DNA from: UBA2199 sp964628035 | GTDB lineage: Bacteria > Acidobacteriota > Aminicenantia > UBA2199 | Assembly: GCA_964628035.1 (NCBI GenBank) | Contig: CAZVPI010000014.1 | Span: forward strand, 16,680 to 80,679 | Reading direction: 5' to 3' | Length of the DNA stretch: 64,000 nt | Part shown: piece after piece, positions 8,850 to 17,283 of the stretch | Position numbering within the stretch: the first letter of the stretch is position 1 | Layout of the letters: each line of letters opens with the position of its first letter | Program-made: the position numbers and the translations under genes | Notes under the pieces: model-generated | Told to the model about the DNA's origin: nothing | What the model saw: the letters and a program-made list of their open reading frames with translations, nothing else | Databases searched by the model: none

Positions 8850-10307
8850 TTAGAATGTCTTGAAGAAGCCCAGACCGAGCAGGAACTTGCCCGGCAGTTC
8901 CTTCTGCGGCTCCCGGCAGATGTCCTTTTTCCAGCCCACGTACGGCCGCCATTCGACCGCCCGGCCGCCGGCGGCCAGCAGGCGCAGGTCGAGGCGCAGG
9001 CGGTCGCCGCGGGCCTCGACCCTGGCCTCAGCGGCCAGTTTCACGGCCCGCCCCTGCCAGACCTGCAGGCCGAGCCGGCCCTGCGCCTCCAGGCCGTGCT
9101 TGAAGTCGCAGCCGGCCGTCACTTCATAGCGCAGGCCGCTGTCCAGCGCGTCGAAATCGGGCTGGTTGCGCAGGGCCAGGCCGGCGAACAGGCTGGCCAG
9201 GAAGGGACGGTCGTCGTCGACCGGCAGGTCGAGCCGGTAACGGACCCTCCAGGCGGCGAAAAGCGACCGGGCGACGCGGAGCTCGTAATCGAGGCCGATG
9301 TCGTAGAGCATCTTCCAGGGCCAGAACTGGGCGAAGAACGAGTCGCCGTTGAGGATCGGGGCCTCGAAGCCTACATCGAGGGCGATGCGGCGCTCGGGAC
9401 GGCGGAAGAACTCCATCTTGAACCCGCCCTCGACCTCCAGCTTGAGGCGCTCGTCGAAGGGCGAGGCGCCGACCAGGACCTTCAGCGACTCGAGGAAGGA
9501 GTCGTGGTTGGCGCCGGAGCGCAGGCGGGCGCCGATGAAGGAGGCGGCATCCATCTCGTAACGCCGGGCGTTGCGGAAAAAAAGCTCCAGGTTGGGACTC
9601 AGGGCCAGGGAGAAGCCGGCCTCATGATACAGGCGGCGGAAGTCGACCAGTTTGAACTCGGCCTCCAGGGAAAGCTCGGGGATCAGGACGCCGCGCCATT
9701 GGCCGCCGGCGGTCGCCAGGCTGCGGTAGCCGGCGCTGCCGCCGACGAAGGGCCCTGCGCCCAGGACCAGGGTGAAGCCATCCCGCTCCAGGACGGCCCG
9801 GCCCAGGAGCTCGTTCAGGTTCCAGACATAGGGGGTTTCTCGGGCCGCGCTGTGGCGGCAGAAGTGGTTCAGCCTCAGCTCCAGGTTGAACCCAGGACCC
9901 AGCCGCCGCCGAGCCCCGGCGTTCACCCAGTAATCGATCGCCCCCTGCAGGCGGCCGTTCATCAGCGAGTGGTACTGCACCTCGGCGAAAAGCCCGGCAT
10001 GGCGCGAAACGGGGAAATCAAAGCGGAAGCGCGGGCGGTAATAGCGCCGCTCCAGCGAGTCGAGGCCGTACTCGACGACCAGCAGCGCCTTGCTTTCCTC
10101 ACGGATCCTTTCCCCGGCTCGAGCCGCCGCCGGCAGCAGACACAGGGCGGAGAGGAGCAGCGGCAGAATACGATGACGATGGGGACGGTCTTGGGAAATT
10201 TGGAAATTTCCTTCTGTTCGCCGAACAAGCGAGTGGCCTTCAATGGCCTTTCCCGATCTCTCTGGCCTATGCCCTCCCTTGATCGCTTCCAATAGACTCC
10301 TTGTCAC
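8850..10307 (-). CDS. Outer-membrane beta-barrel protein of unknown function
   Basis: About 430-485 residues. After a hydrophobic signal segment (ILPLLLSALCLLPAAARA) the whole chain is made of alternating amphipathic strands with aromatic girdles and ends in LGLGFFKTF, a classic barrel C-terminus. I do not recognise the family; wood-type porin or phospholipase-like barrels are possible. The start is unclear. The open frame extends to a GTG at 10307, but between there and the signal peptide it reads through a REP-like repeat (10181-10215), and no ATG, GTG or TTG lies close to the signal peptide. The repeat may have displaced the original start region. Confidence 0.65.
   Translation of the reverse strand: MTRSLLEAIKGGHRPERSGKAIEGHSLVRRTEGNFQISQDRPHRHRILPLLLSALCLLPAAARAGERIREESKALLVVEYGLDSLERRYYRPRFRFDFPVSRHAGLFAEVQYHSLMNGRLQGAIDYWVNAGARRRLGPGFNLELRLNHFCRHSAARETPYVWNLNELLGRAVLERDGFTLVLGAGPFVGGSAGYRSLATAGGQWRGVLIPELSLEAEFKLVDFRRLYHEAGFSLALSPNLELFFRNARRYEMDAASFIGARLRSGANHDSFLESLKVLVGASPFDERLKLEVEGGFKMEFFRRPERRIALDVGFEAPILNGDSFFAQFWPWKMLYDIGLDYELRVARSLFAAWRVRYRLDLPVDDDRPFLASLFAGLALRNQPDFDALDSGLRYEVTAGCDFKHGLEAQGRLGLQVWQGRAVKLAAEARVEARGDRLRLDLRLLAAGGRAVEWRPYVGWKKDICREPQKELPGKFLLGLGFFKTF
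10181..10215. repeat. REP-like element GGGACGGTCTTG, copy 1
   Basis: The sequence starts GGGGACGGTCTTGGGAAATT and continues with TGGAAATTTCC. The same words, in the same order, occur at 29891-30017 and 41237-41309. Here it sits inside the putative 5' end of the barrel gene 8850-10307. Confidence 0.7.
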
Positions 10308-10317
10308 TGGCCGATGT

Positions 10318-10346
10318 AAAAAAGGGCGGCCCCAAAGACCGCCCTC
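10318..10346 (-). terminator. Rho-independent terminator of the M3 peptidase gene
   Basis: Read on the minus strand, AGGGCGGTC, loop TTTGG, GGCCGCCCT is followed by TTTTT. It begins 21 bases after the stop codon of the peptidase at 10367. Confidence 0.85.
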
Positions 10347-10366
10347 GCCGGTTCCATCGTTCCGGT

Positions 10367-12463
10367 TTACAGCAATCCCCTCTTTTTCAACAACGGCTCG
10401 ATCCTCGGCTCGCGGCCGCGGAAGCGCTTGTAGAGGACCATGGCATCCTCGATCCCCAGCCGCGCCAGGATGTTGCGCCGGAACGACTCGGCCGTGCGCC
10501 GGTCGAACAGCGAGGTTTCCTGGAAGGCCTCGAAGGCGTCGCAGTCGAGCTGCTCCGACCAGATGTAGCTGTAGTAACCCGCCTCGTAGCCGCCGTGGAT
10601 ATGGGTGAAGTAGGTCGATTTCCAGCGCGGCAGGATCTCGGGCATCAGGCCCAGGCCGTCCATGACCCTCTTCTCGAACAGGGTCACGTTGACGTTGCGC
10701 GCGTCGGCCAGCGTATGCCAGGCCAGGTCCAGGAAGCAGGAGGCCAGGAACTCCACCGTCTCGAAACCCTGGTTGAACAGGGAGCTCTTGCGGATCTTGG
10801 CCACCAGCTCCTCGGGGATGACCGCACCGGTCTGGTAGTGGCGGGCGTAGAGCTTGAGCATCTCGGGCTCGAGCACCCAGTGCTCCATCATCTGCGACGG
10901 CAGCTCCACCGAATCCTGGGGCGCGAAATTGGAGCGATAGCGGCTGTCGGTGAACAGGGTGTTCAGGGCGTGGCCGAACTCGTGGAAGGAGGTGCTCACC
11001 TCGTCGAGGCTCAGCAGCGACGGCGTGCCGGCCGTCGGCTTGGTGAAGTTGCCGACCAGGGTGGCGAAGGGGACGACGCGCCTGCCGTCCCGGTAGAACG
11101 TGCCGCGGAAGGCGCCCGACCAGGCGCCGCCCTGCTTGTTGTCGCGCGGGAAGAAGTCCATGTACAGGATGCCCAGCAGCGAGCCGTCGCGGTCATGGAC
11201 CTCGGCCACGCGCACGTCGGGGTGATAGACCGGGATGTCCTTGCGCTCGACGAAGCGCAGCCCCCAGAGCTTTTCGGCCAGGGTGAACATGCCCTGCTGG
11301 ACGTTCTCCAGCTTGAAGTAGGGGCGCAGCGCCGAGTCGTCGAGGTCGTACTTGGCCTTGCGCAGCTTCTCGGCGTAGTACCACCAGTCCCAGGGCTGCA
11401 GCCGGAAGCCGCCGCCCTCCTGGTCGATGATCCCCTGCATCTCGTCGCGCTCGGCCTGGGCCCGGGCCAGCGCCGGCGTCCAGAGCTGCCGCAGGAAGGC
11501 GTCGACCCGCGCCGGGGTGCCGGCCATGCGCGGCTCAATGTAGTAGTCGGCTGGCGTGGCGTAGCCCAGCAGGTGGGCGCGTTCCTGGCGCAGCACCATC
11601 AGCCTCTGCAGCACGGCCTTGTTGTCCTTGTCGTTGTCACGGTCGCCGCGCATGAAGAAGCAGGCGAAGAGCGCCTGGCGCAGGTCGCGCCGCGGCGAGT
11701 ACTGCAGGAAGGGGATCCAGGAGGTCTTCTGGGCGGTGAAGGCCCACTTGCCCTCCTGGCCCAGCGCCTTGGCCGTCACGGCCGCCTCGGCGACGACGCC
11801 GTCAGGCAGTCCGGCCAAGTCCTCCGGCTTGTCCAGGACGATGAACGAGGAATTGGTCTCGGACAGGACGTTGTCGCTGAACTTGAGCGCCAGCAGCGAG
11901 TGCTCCTTGTTGATCTCGCGCAGGCGCTCCTTCTGCCTGGCGTCGAGCAGGGCGCCGCCGCGCACGAAGCCCTTGTAGGTGTTCTCCAGCAGGTAGCGCT
12001 GGACGCCGTCGAGCTTCAGCCGGGCGCGGCGGTCGTAGACGGCCTTGACGCGGGCGAAGAGCTTGTCGTTGAGGCTGATGTTGTCCTGGTGCGCCGAAAG
12101 CAGCGGCGCCAGCTCGCTGGCCAGGTCCTGCATTTCCTGGCTCGTGGCCGCGCTCAGGAGCGAGTAAAAGATGTTGCTCACCTCGCCCAGCATCTGCCCC
12201 GAGAGGTCGAGGGCCACGAGGGTGTTTTCGAACGTCGGCGGCCTGGGATTGGCGACGATGGCGTCGATCTCCGCCTGTTGGCGCTTCATCGCCTCCAGCA
12301 GGGCCGGCTTGTAGTGGGCCAGCTCGATGCGGTCGAAAGGCGGCGTCTCGAAAGGTGTGCCGAAAGGCTTGAAGAATGGGTTGTCCTCGGCGGCCAGGGG
12401 CAGGCACGCGGCTGCCAGCAGCAGCACCGGGGTCAGGGCGTACAGGATACCATGCTTTTTCAC
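10367..12463 (-). CDS. Exported M3A metallopeptidase, peptidyl-dipeptidase Dcp-like
   Basis: A 698-residue zinc peptidase. The active site STSFHEFGHALN lies near residue 492, with the third ligand expected about 28 residues downstream in the VELPSQMMEHW stretch. PPFDRIELAHYKPAL at the N-terminus and the overall length match Dcp/oligopeptidase A enzymes, which release dipeptides from C-termini. Unlike E. coli OpdA it has a signal peptide (MKKHGILYALTPVLLLAAACLPLAA; a lipoprotein is possible because of Cys20), so it probably works in the periplasm. AAGGAGG lies upstream of the ATG, and a strong terminator follows. With the C69 dipeptidase and two further exported M3-like enzymes in the window it points to peptide catabolism. 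Confidence 0.93.
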   Translation of the reverse strand: MKKHGILYALTPVLLLAAACLPLAAEDNPFFKPFGTPFETPPFDRIELAHYKPALLEAMKRQQAEIDAIVANPRPPTFENTLVALDLSGQMLGEVSNIFYSLLSAATSQEMQDLASELAPLLSAHQDNISLNDKLFARVKAVYDRRARLKLDGVQRYLLENTYKGFVRGGALLDARQKERLREINKEHSLLALKFSDNVLSETNSSFIVLDKPEDLAGLPDGVVAEAAVTAKALGQEGKWAFTAQKTSWIPFLQYSPRRDLRQALFACFFMRGDRDNDKDNKAVLQRLMVLRQERAHLLGYATPADYYIEPRMAGTPARVDAFLRQLWTPALARAQAERDEMQGIIDQEGGGFRLQPWDWWYYAEKLRKAKYDLDDSALRPYFKLENVQQGMFTLAEKLWGLRFVERKDIPVYHPDVRVAEVHDRDGSLLGILYMDFFPRDNKQGGAWSGAFRGTFYRDGRRVVPFATLVGNFTKPTAGTPSLLSLDEVSTSFHEFGHALNTLFTDSRYRSNFAPQDSVELPSQMMEHWVLEPEMLKLYARHYQTGAVIPEELVAKIRKSSLFNQGFETVEFLASCFLDLAWHTLADARNVNVTLFEKRVMDGLGLMPEILPRWKSTYFTHIHGGYEAGYYSYIWSEQLDCDAFEAFQETSLFDRRTAESFRRNILARLGIEDAMVLYKRFRGREPRIEPLLKKRGLL

Positions 12464-12501
12464 TTTGCGAATCCTCCTTGCCGGATAATCGAAGCGCTTT
12501 C

Positions 12502-12507
12502 ATTATA
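12502..12507 (-). promoter_or_regulatory. Candidate -10 box for the M3 peptidase gene
   Basis: On the minus strand a perfect TATAAT lies 39 bases before the ATG at 12463. The region 17 bases further upstream (TGGCGC) is only a poor -35 box. Confidence 0.4.
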
Positions 12508-12585
12508 CCCGCAGGCGGGAGCCCGCGCCAGTGGGCCTCAGGAAGATTGCTGGACAAGGCCAGATGGGGGGTGCGGTCCCGCCGC

Positions 12586-12615
12586 TTGACAGCCGGGGCT
12601 CTCCCGGCGGATAAT
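12586..12615 (+). promoter_or_regulatory. Sigma-70-type promoter of the flavodoxin-fold gene pair
   Basis: TTGACA (12586-12591), an 18-base spacer and GATAAT (12610-12615) lie 28 bases before the ATG at 12644, with GGAGGTG between as ribosome binding site. Confidence 0.7.
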
Positions 12616-12643
12616 GCAATCCTGAACGGCTCGCGGAGGTGCG

Positions 12644-13228
12644 ATGCAAGCAGTGTTTTTGAAGGGAACCCCGCCCGCCGGCCGCGACCCGATGTGCAAC
12701 CGGGCGGCGGCCGCGGTCACGGCGGTGTTGCGCAAGCGCGGCTGGGAGACCAAGTCCTTCGCCCTGGCCAGCCTGGACATCCGCCCCTGCCGCGGCTGCT
12801 TCTCCTGCTGGCTCAAAACGCCGGGGCGCTGCGTCATCCAGGATGATGAGGAGCCCATCCTGCGCGCCGCCGCGGGCTGCGAGCGCTTCATCTGGCTGAC
12901 GCCGATCACCTTCGGCGGCTACTCTCCCGAGCTGAAAAAGGCCCTTGACCGCATCATTCCTCTTCTGTTGCCGTTCTTCACCCGCGTGCGGGGCGAGACC
13001 CATCACCCGCTGCGCTACCCGCCAATGCGGCGGCGGCTGCTGGTCGTGGGCACAGGGCGCGAGGAGGACGACGAGGGCGAGGCGGCGTTCCGGCTGCTGG
13101 CCGGGCGCAACGCCCTGAACATGGGCGACGCCGAAGCGGCGACGGCCGTGTTTCGCGGCGATGTCCCCCTGGTGGAGATGGAACGGCGGCTGGGCGCCGA
13201 GCCCTTCTTCGCCGAGGCGGCCCGATGA
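12644..13228 (+). CDS. Flavodoxin-fold NAD(P)H-dependent FMN reductase-like protein
   Basis: A 194-residue protein of the NADPH-dependent FMN reductase / iron-sulfur flavoprotein type. The N-terminal strand and phosphate loop (VFLKGTPPAGRDPMCNRA), the cysteine stretch IRPCRGCFSCWLKTPGRCVIQDD (residues 46-68) and WLTPITFGGYSPELKKALDRI are the family landmarks. The CxxCxxC-like spacing is that of the iron-sulfur flavoprotein group, but the phosphate loop is atypical (GTPPAGRD), so FMN binding may be weak. It overlaps the next, related gene by 4 bases. Confidence 0.8.
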   Translation: MQAVFLKGTPPAGRDPMCNRAAAAVTAVLRKRGWETKSFALASLDIRPCRGCFSCWLKTPGRCVIQDDEEPILRAAAGCERFIWLTPITFGGYSPELKKALDRIIPLLLPFFTRVRGETHHPLRYPPMRRRLLVVGTGREEDDEGEAAFRLLAGRNALNMGDAEAATAVFRGDVPLVEMERRLGAEPFFAEAAR

Positions 13229-13929
13229 GCGGCCGCAAGGTGCTGCTGCTGGTCGCCAGCCCGCGCGGGCAGGCCAGCGTATCGAGCCGCATCGGCGACC
13301 ACCTGCTGGCCCTCCTGGAGAAGCGCGGCATGGCGATCAAGACGCTGATGCTGCTCCCGGCCCTGGACGATGACAGACGGCTGAACGAACTGCTGGCCGC
13401 GATCGACCAGTGCTCGCTGCTGCTGGTCGCGTTTCCCCTCTATGTCGACCAGCTGCCGGCGCCGCTCGTCGACCTGTTGCGCCAGGTGGCCGACCGCCGC
13501 CAAGGGCGCAACGGCGAGCGCAACGAGCCCCGGCAGTCGCTGGCCGCCCTGGTCCAGTGCGGCTTTCCCGAGACCCTTCATTGCCGGACCGCCGCCGACA
13601 TCGTGCGCCTCTTCGCGGCTCAATCGGGTTTCCGCTTCCTGGGCTGCCTGGCCTTCGGCATGGGCGGCGCCGTGGACCGCCGCCGCCCCCTGTCCGAAGC
13701 CGGCCCTGTCGTCCGCCACCAGCTCCGCGCCCTGAACGAGGCGGCCGCCCGCCTGGCCGAGAACCGGGAGATTCCCGCCGAGGTCATCGGCCGCATGGGC
13801 CGGGCGATGATGCCGCGCTGGTTCTACAACCTGGCCGCAGGCTGGGGATGGAAGCGGCAGGCCAAGACGTTCGGCACCTCGGGCCGCCTGCGAGACATGC
13901 CGTACGCCGGAGAGCCGCGCGGAGGCTAA
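13225..13929 (+). CDS. Second flavodoxin-fold NAD(P)H oxidoreductase-like protein
   Basis: A 234-residue protein beginning VLLLVASPRGQASVSSRIGDHLL, a flavodoxin phosphate loop, followed by SLLLVAFPLYVDQLPAPLVDLL, the strand and loop where flavodoxin-fold reductases hold the flavin ring. The C-terminus contains the MPRWFYNLAAGWGWKRQAK stretch common in this group. It is co-transcribed with the preceding paralogue-like gene (4-base ATGA overlap), and the two may form a heteromer (inference). It ends 4 bases inside the stop of the convergent polysaccharide gene. Confidence 0.8.
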   Translation: MSGRKVLLLVASPRGQASVSSRIGDHLLALLEKRGMAIKTLMLLPALDDDRRLNELLAAIDQCSLLLVAFPLYVDQLPAPLVDLLRQVADRRQGRNGERNEPRQSLAALVQCGFPETLHCRTAADIVRLFAAQSGFRFLGCLAFGMGGAVDRRRPLSEAGPVVRHQLRALNEAAARLAENREIPAEVIGRMGRAMMPRWFYNLAAGWGWKRQAKTFGTSGRLRDMPYAGEPRGG

Positions 13930-15878
13930 ATCCCCGGCCCGCTCACCTGCACGCCCAGGTCTCGCGATTCGTCGCCCAGCCCCATGCGCTCCAGGTTGAA
14001 GGTGGGGCGCACGCGGAATTCCAGGAACCCTTCGCCGGCTCCAGCAAGCCGCAGGCGGAACGACCTGTTCGACCGGAAGACGAACGTGCTCAGCAGTTTC
14101 CCCCGCCAATAGACATCCACGACCTGCCGCTGACCCGGCAGGCGCGGCAGGGGGGCGCCGCAGAACAGGCGGTAGACGCCGTCCCCTTCGTCCGTGTACA
14201 CATAGAGGCCCGCTTTGCCGCCGGTCCAGCGGAAGGAGCGGCCGGCATTCGCCTCGCGGTAGGAGAAGCCATAATCGTAGGCCGTGCCGGCCTGCCGCGC
14301 CAGGGTACGGGGATGGAGATCCCGGACATGCACGGCGTTCATGGCCGAGAAAAGGAAGAGGACAGCCGCCGCCCAGGCGCGGCCGCCTGGCGGTTTCGGC
14401 GCCGGCGGCCAGGCGGCGGAGGCGGTTACGATCCAGAACAGCAGCAGGGCCTCGGGAAACCAGAAAAAATTGTTGAACAGCAGGGCCACAGCCATCGCCG
14501 CAAGCAGGGCGCGGGGCGTGCCGGCCCCCAGCCCGCGCAGCAGCGCCGCCAGGAAGAGCAGGAAGACCAGTCCGCCCGCCAGGCCGGTCTCGGTGAAAAA
14601 AAGCAGGTACTGGTTCAGGGGCAGATCGAGCCAATGGTCTTCGCCGTGCCGCAGGTGCTTCAGGTGGAAATAGAAGTTGCCGGCGCCGACACCGCTTGCG
14701 GGAAAGCGCAGGACCATGCCGGCGCCGTCGCGCAGCATGGCCAACCGGCCGTTGCTGATGCGGTCGATGGCCTGGAAGCGGTCGCCGGCCGAGGGCAGGC
14801 GGGCCGCCTGGACCAGCGAATCCCACAGGCGCCGCCCCAGGGTTCCGCCCCCGACCAGCAGCGCCGCGGCCAGCAGCAGCGCGACGACGGCCTTGGCCCT
14901 GAGGCCGGGCCGGCGCCAGGCGAAAAAGCGCAGCAGAGCCGCCAGCACGAACAGGAAGGCCGTGCGGCAGCCGGAAACGGAGACCGCGGCCAGGGCTACG
15001 GCGAGAAAGGCGAAACCGGCTCCGCGGCCGGATAGGAGTCGCGTGAAACGGGGCCTGCCTCCGGCCCTCGTGCCCGTTGGCCCGGATCCGTCCGCCCGCC
15101 CCATCAGGTCCAGCGCCTGCCAGAGGAACATGGCGCCCGCGAAGAAGCCGAAGGCGTTGAAGTCGGAGAAACCTCCGTTCAGCTGCTTCATCCTGATGCC
15201 CCACCAGCTTTGGGCCAGGAAGTCGGGATCAATCCACTTCTGCGCCAGGGCCAGCAGGAAGGAGAGTACGAATCCCGCCTTGAGCGGGACGAAGGCGTCA
15301 GCTCCGCCAAGGCGCCAGCGCCGGAGCAGGACGGCCGCCCAAGGGGCCAGGGAGAACAGCGCCAGGGTGATGGCCGGGAAGACGACGGCAAAGGAGACCC
15401 GGTCCATGCTGGGAGCCACCGGCGTGTCGCGAAGCAGGGCCAACGCCGGCAGGCCCAGGTTCGACCAGCGCAGGAAAACGAAGGCCGCCGAGATCCAGAG
15501 CAGGCCCAGAAAAAGCCGGTAGGGGCCGCGGCCGGGAAAGCCGGCCGCCAGCGGCTCCCTCCTGCCCAGGGCAGCGAGGAGCATGCCCGCCAGCTGGAAG
15601 AGGGAGACGCCCAGGTAATTGAAGGGAACCCCCTTCAGGACAAGGTCGGGCGTCGCATTGACCAGGGGCAGCAGGAAAAGGAACAGCTGCAGCGCCCGGC
15701 GGCCGTCCCACAGGTAGGTGGCGCATCCCAGGGCCAGGGAGAGGAGAGGCAGGAGCGGCGCGCCCAGGTGGAAGGCGGCGGCGTAGAACAGCAGCGCCGC
15801 GGCGGCCAGGGCAAGGACGGCGAGCAGCAGGTCGGGGCGCGCTTCCCCGCTGCTGCCCGCCGGCGGCTCAGTAGGCAT
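13926..15878 (-). CDS. O-antigen ligase/polymerase-family membrane protein (Wzy/WaaL-like)
   Basis: A 650-residue protein with about 12-14 transmembrane helices over residues 15-510. The large periplasmic loop contains GAGNFYFHLKHLRHGEDHWLDLPLNQYL and is followed by FFTETGLAGGLVFLL, the Wzy_C pattern in which histidine and the GxxxN element are functionally important. About 130 residues after the last helix form a soluble, beta-rich tail rich in R/Y/F, not part of the canonical polymerase. It overlaps the upstream glycosyltransferase gene by 11 bases, so it belongs to the exopolysaccharide operon 13926-18388. Confidence 0.85.
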   Translation of the reverse strand: MPTEPPAGSSGEARPDLLLAVLALAAAALLFYAAAFHLGAPLLPLLSLALGCATYLWDGRRALQLFLFLLPLVNATPDLVLKGVPFNYLGVSLFQLAGMLLAALGRREPLAAGFPGRGPYRLFLGLLWISAAFVFLRWSNLGLPALALLRDTPVAPSMDRVSFAVVFPAITLALFSLAPWAAVLLRRWRLGGADAFVPLKAGFVLSFLLALAQKWIDPDFLAQSWWGIRMKQLNGGFSDFNAFGFFAGAMFLWQALDLMGRADGSGPTGTRAGGRPRFTRLLSGRGAGFAFLAVALAAVSVSGCRTAFLFVLAALLRFFAWRRPGLRAKAVVALLLAAALLVGGGTLGRRLWDSLVQAARLPSAGDRFQAIDRISNGRLAMLRDGAGMVLRFPASGVGAGNFYFHLKHLRHGEDHWLDLPLNQYLLFFTETGLAGGLVFLLFLAALLRGLGAGTPRALLAAMAVALLFNNFFWFPEALLLFWIVTASAAWPPAPKPPGGRAWAAAVLFLFSAMNAVHVRDLHPRTLARQAGTAYDYGFSYREANAGRSFRWTGGKAGLYVYTDEGDGVYRLFCGAPLPRLPGQRQVVDVYWRGKLLSTFVFRSNRSFRLRLAGAGEGFLEFRVRPTFNLERMGLGDESRDLGVQVSGPGI

Positions 15879-17283
15879 GGGGATCGCCCCTGAGCATGAC
15901 CCAAAGCGAGCGCCAGATGATCTTCAGGTCAAGCCAGAACGACCAGTTCTCGATGTACCAGATGTCAGCCTCGACCCGCTTGCGCAGCAGCTCCGGGTTG
16001 CGGGTCTCGCCGCGCAGGCCGTTGACCTGGGCCCAGCCGGTGATGCCGGGCTTGATCAGGTGGCGCATCTGGTAATGCTGGATGGAGTCCTTCGCCTCCA
16101 GGTTCATCGGCGTGGGGTGCGGGCGGGGGCCGACGACCGACATCTCGCCCTTCAGCACGTTGAGGAATTGCGGCAGCTCGTCCAGGTTGTTGCGGCGCAG
16201 GAAGCGTCCGAGGCGGGTGATGCGCGGATCGCCGATCTTCGCCTGCTGATAGCGCCCCTTCTCGTCCACATCCCTGCTCTCCCAGACCATCGAGCGGAAC
16301 TTGTAGCATTCGATGCGCTTGTTCTTGATCCCCCAGCGCTCCTGCTTGAAGAACACGGGCCCCGGCGACGAGCGCTTGATCAGCAGGGCCAGCAGCGGCC
16401 AGAGCCAGGTGAACACGGCCAGGAACAGGAAAGCGGAAAAGGCCAGGTCGAAAAGGCGCTTGGCGATGCGGCGCCCGATCCCCTCCAGGGGATGGGCGCG
16501 CAGGGTGATGACCGGGAACAGCCCGAAGCGGGAAACGCTGTAACACGTGCTCAGATGGCGGAAATAATCGGGAATGATGCGCACGCGCACCGGGTGATTT
16601 TCGCACAGGCCGACCACCCGGTCCACCAGGGCGTTCTCGCCGTTGGGCAGGATGATGACCACCTCGTCGATGGAGTTGTTCTCCAGCAGCCGGGGAAGAT
16701 CGCCGATCGCGCCGAGCCGCTCGCAGGCGAGCCCATCCCCCGGCTTATCCGCGACATGGCCGACCACGCGCAGGCCCATGTGGGGATTCTCGGCCAGGGT
16801 GGCGCAGAATTTCCCCGCGTTGTTCCCGTTGCCGACGACGAGGATGCGGCAGTGGTGATGGCCGTTCTTCAGGTAGCGCCGGAGCATGAGCCGCAGCGCC
16901 GCCCGCCAGAGGGCGAGGGCGACGAGCAGCAGGACGCCGTAGACGAAAACGAAAAAGCGCGAAAGGACCTGCGACTTGACGGCGAAAAGGACCATGACGG
17001 CCAGGAAGAGATGGAGCAGGACGCTGCCCGCCAGCATGGAGATCTCGGCGGCGGCCGTGCGGATGCGGAACTCGTCGTACAGGCCGGAAACGCGGGCTCC
17101 GAAGTTCCAGAACATGCACAGCAGGATCAGCAGCAGCCACTCCCTGGCGCTGAGGGCCAGGAACGCCCCGGGCAGGCCGGCGTGGTCCTTGGCCAGGAAG
17201 AGGGCCGCCAGGTACGCGGCGATCAGCAGAAGAAGGTCGCCGGCATTCCTAAGAATCTTCCTGTCCCTGCTTTTTCCGTGCAT
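15868..17283 (-). CDS. Polyprenyl glycosylphosphotransferase (WcaJ-type priming enzyme)
   Basis: A 471-residue membrane enzyme that starts polysaccharide synthesis by moving a sugar-1-phosphate onto undecaprenyl phosphate. Four N-terminal helices are followed by a Rossmann-like domain (ILVVGNGNNAGKF, residues 146-158). The catalytic bac_transf domain begins at about residue 280: KRLFDLAFSAFLF, then SSPGPVFFKQERWG, YKFRSM, LRRNNLDELPQFLNVLKG, MSVVGPRP and KPGITGWAQVNGLRG. All catalytic landmarks are present. Its start overlaps the end of the upstream GT4 gene by 35 bases. Confidence 0.94.
   Translation of the reverse strand: MHGKSRDRKILRNAGDLLLLIAAYLAALFLAKDHAGLPGAFLALSAREWLLLILLCMFWNFGARVSGLYDEFRIRTAAAEISMLAGSVLLHLFLAVMVLFAVKSQVLSRFFVFVYGVLLLVALALWRAALRLMLRRYLKNGHHHCRILVVGNGNNAGKFCATLAENPHMGLRVVGHVADKPGDGLACERLGAIGDLPRLLENNSIDEVVIILPNGENALVDRVVGLCENHPVRVRIIPDYFRHLSTCYSVSRFGLFPVITLRAHPLEGIGRRIAKRLFDLAFSAFLFLAVFTWLWPLLALLIKRSSPGPVFFKQERWGIKNKRIECYKFRSMVWESRDVDEKGRYQQAKIGDPRITRLGRFLRRNNLDELPQFLNVLKGEMSVVGPRPHPTPMNLEAKDSIQHYQMRHLIKPGITGWAQVNGLRGETRNPELLRKRVEADIWYIENWSFWLDLKIIWRSLWVMLRGDPHAY

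Noticed and set aside
10301..12589. 762-codon open frame opposite the Dcp-like peptidase
   Set aside because: Low-complexity translation, fully covered by a gene with intact active site on the other strand.
13015..15204. 729-codon minus-strand frame overlapping two flavodoxin-fold genes and the polymerase
   Set aside because: Overlaps three better supported genes and shows no domain.
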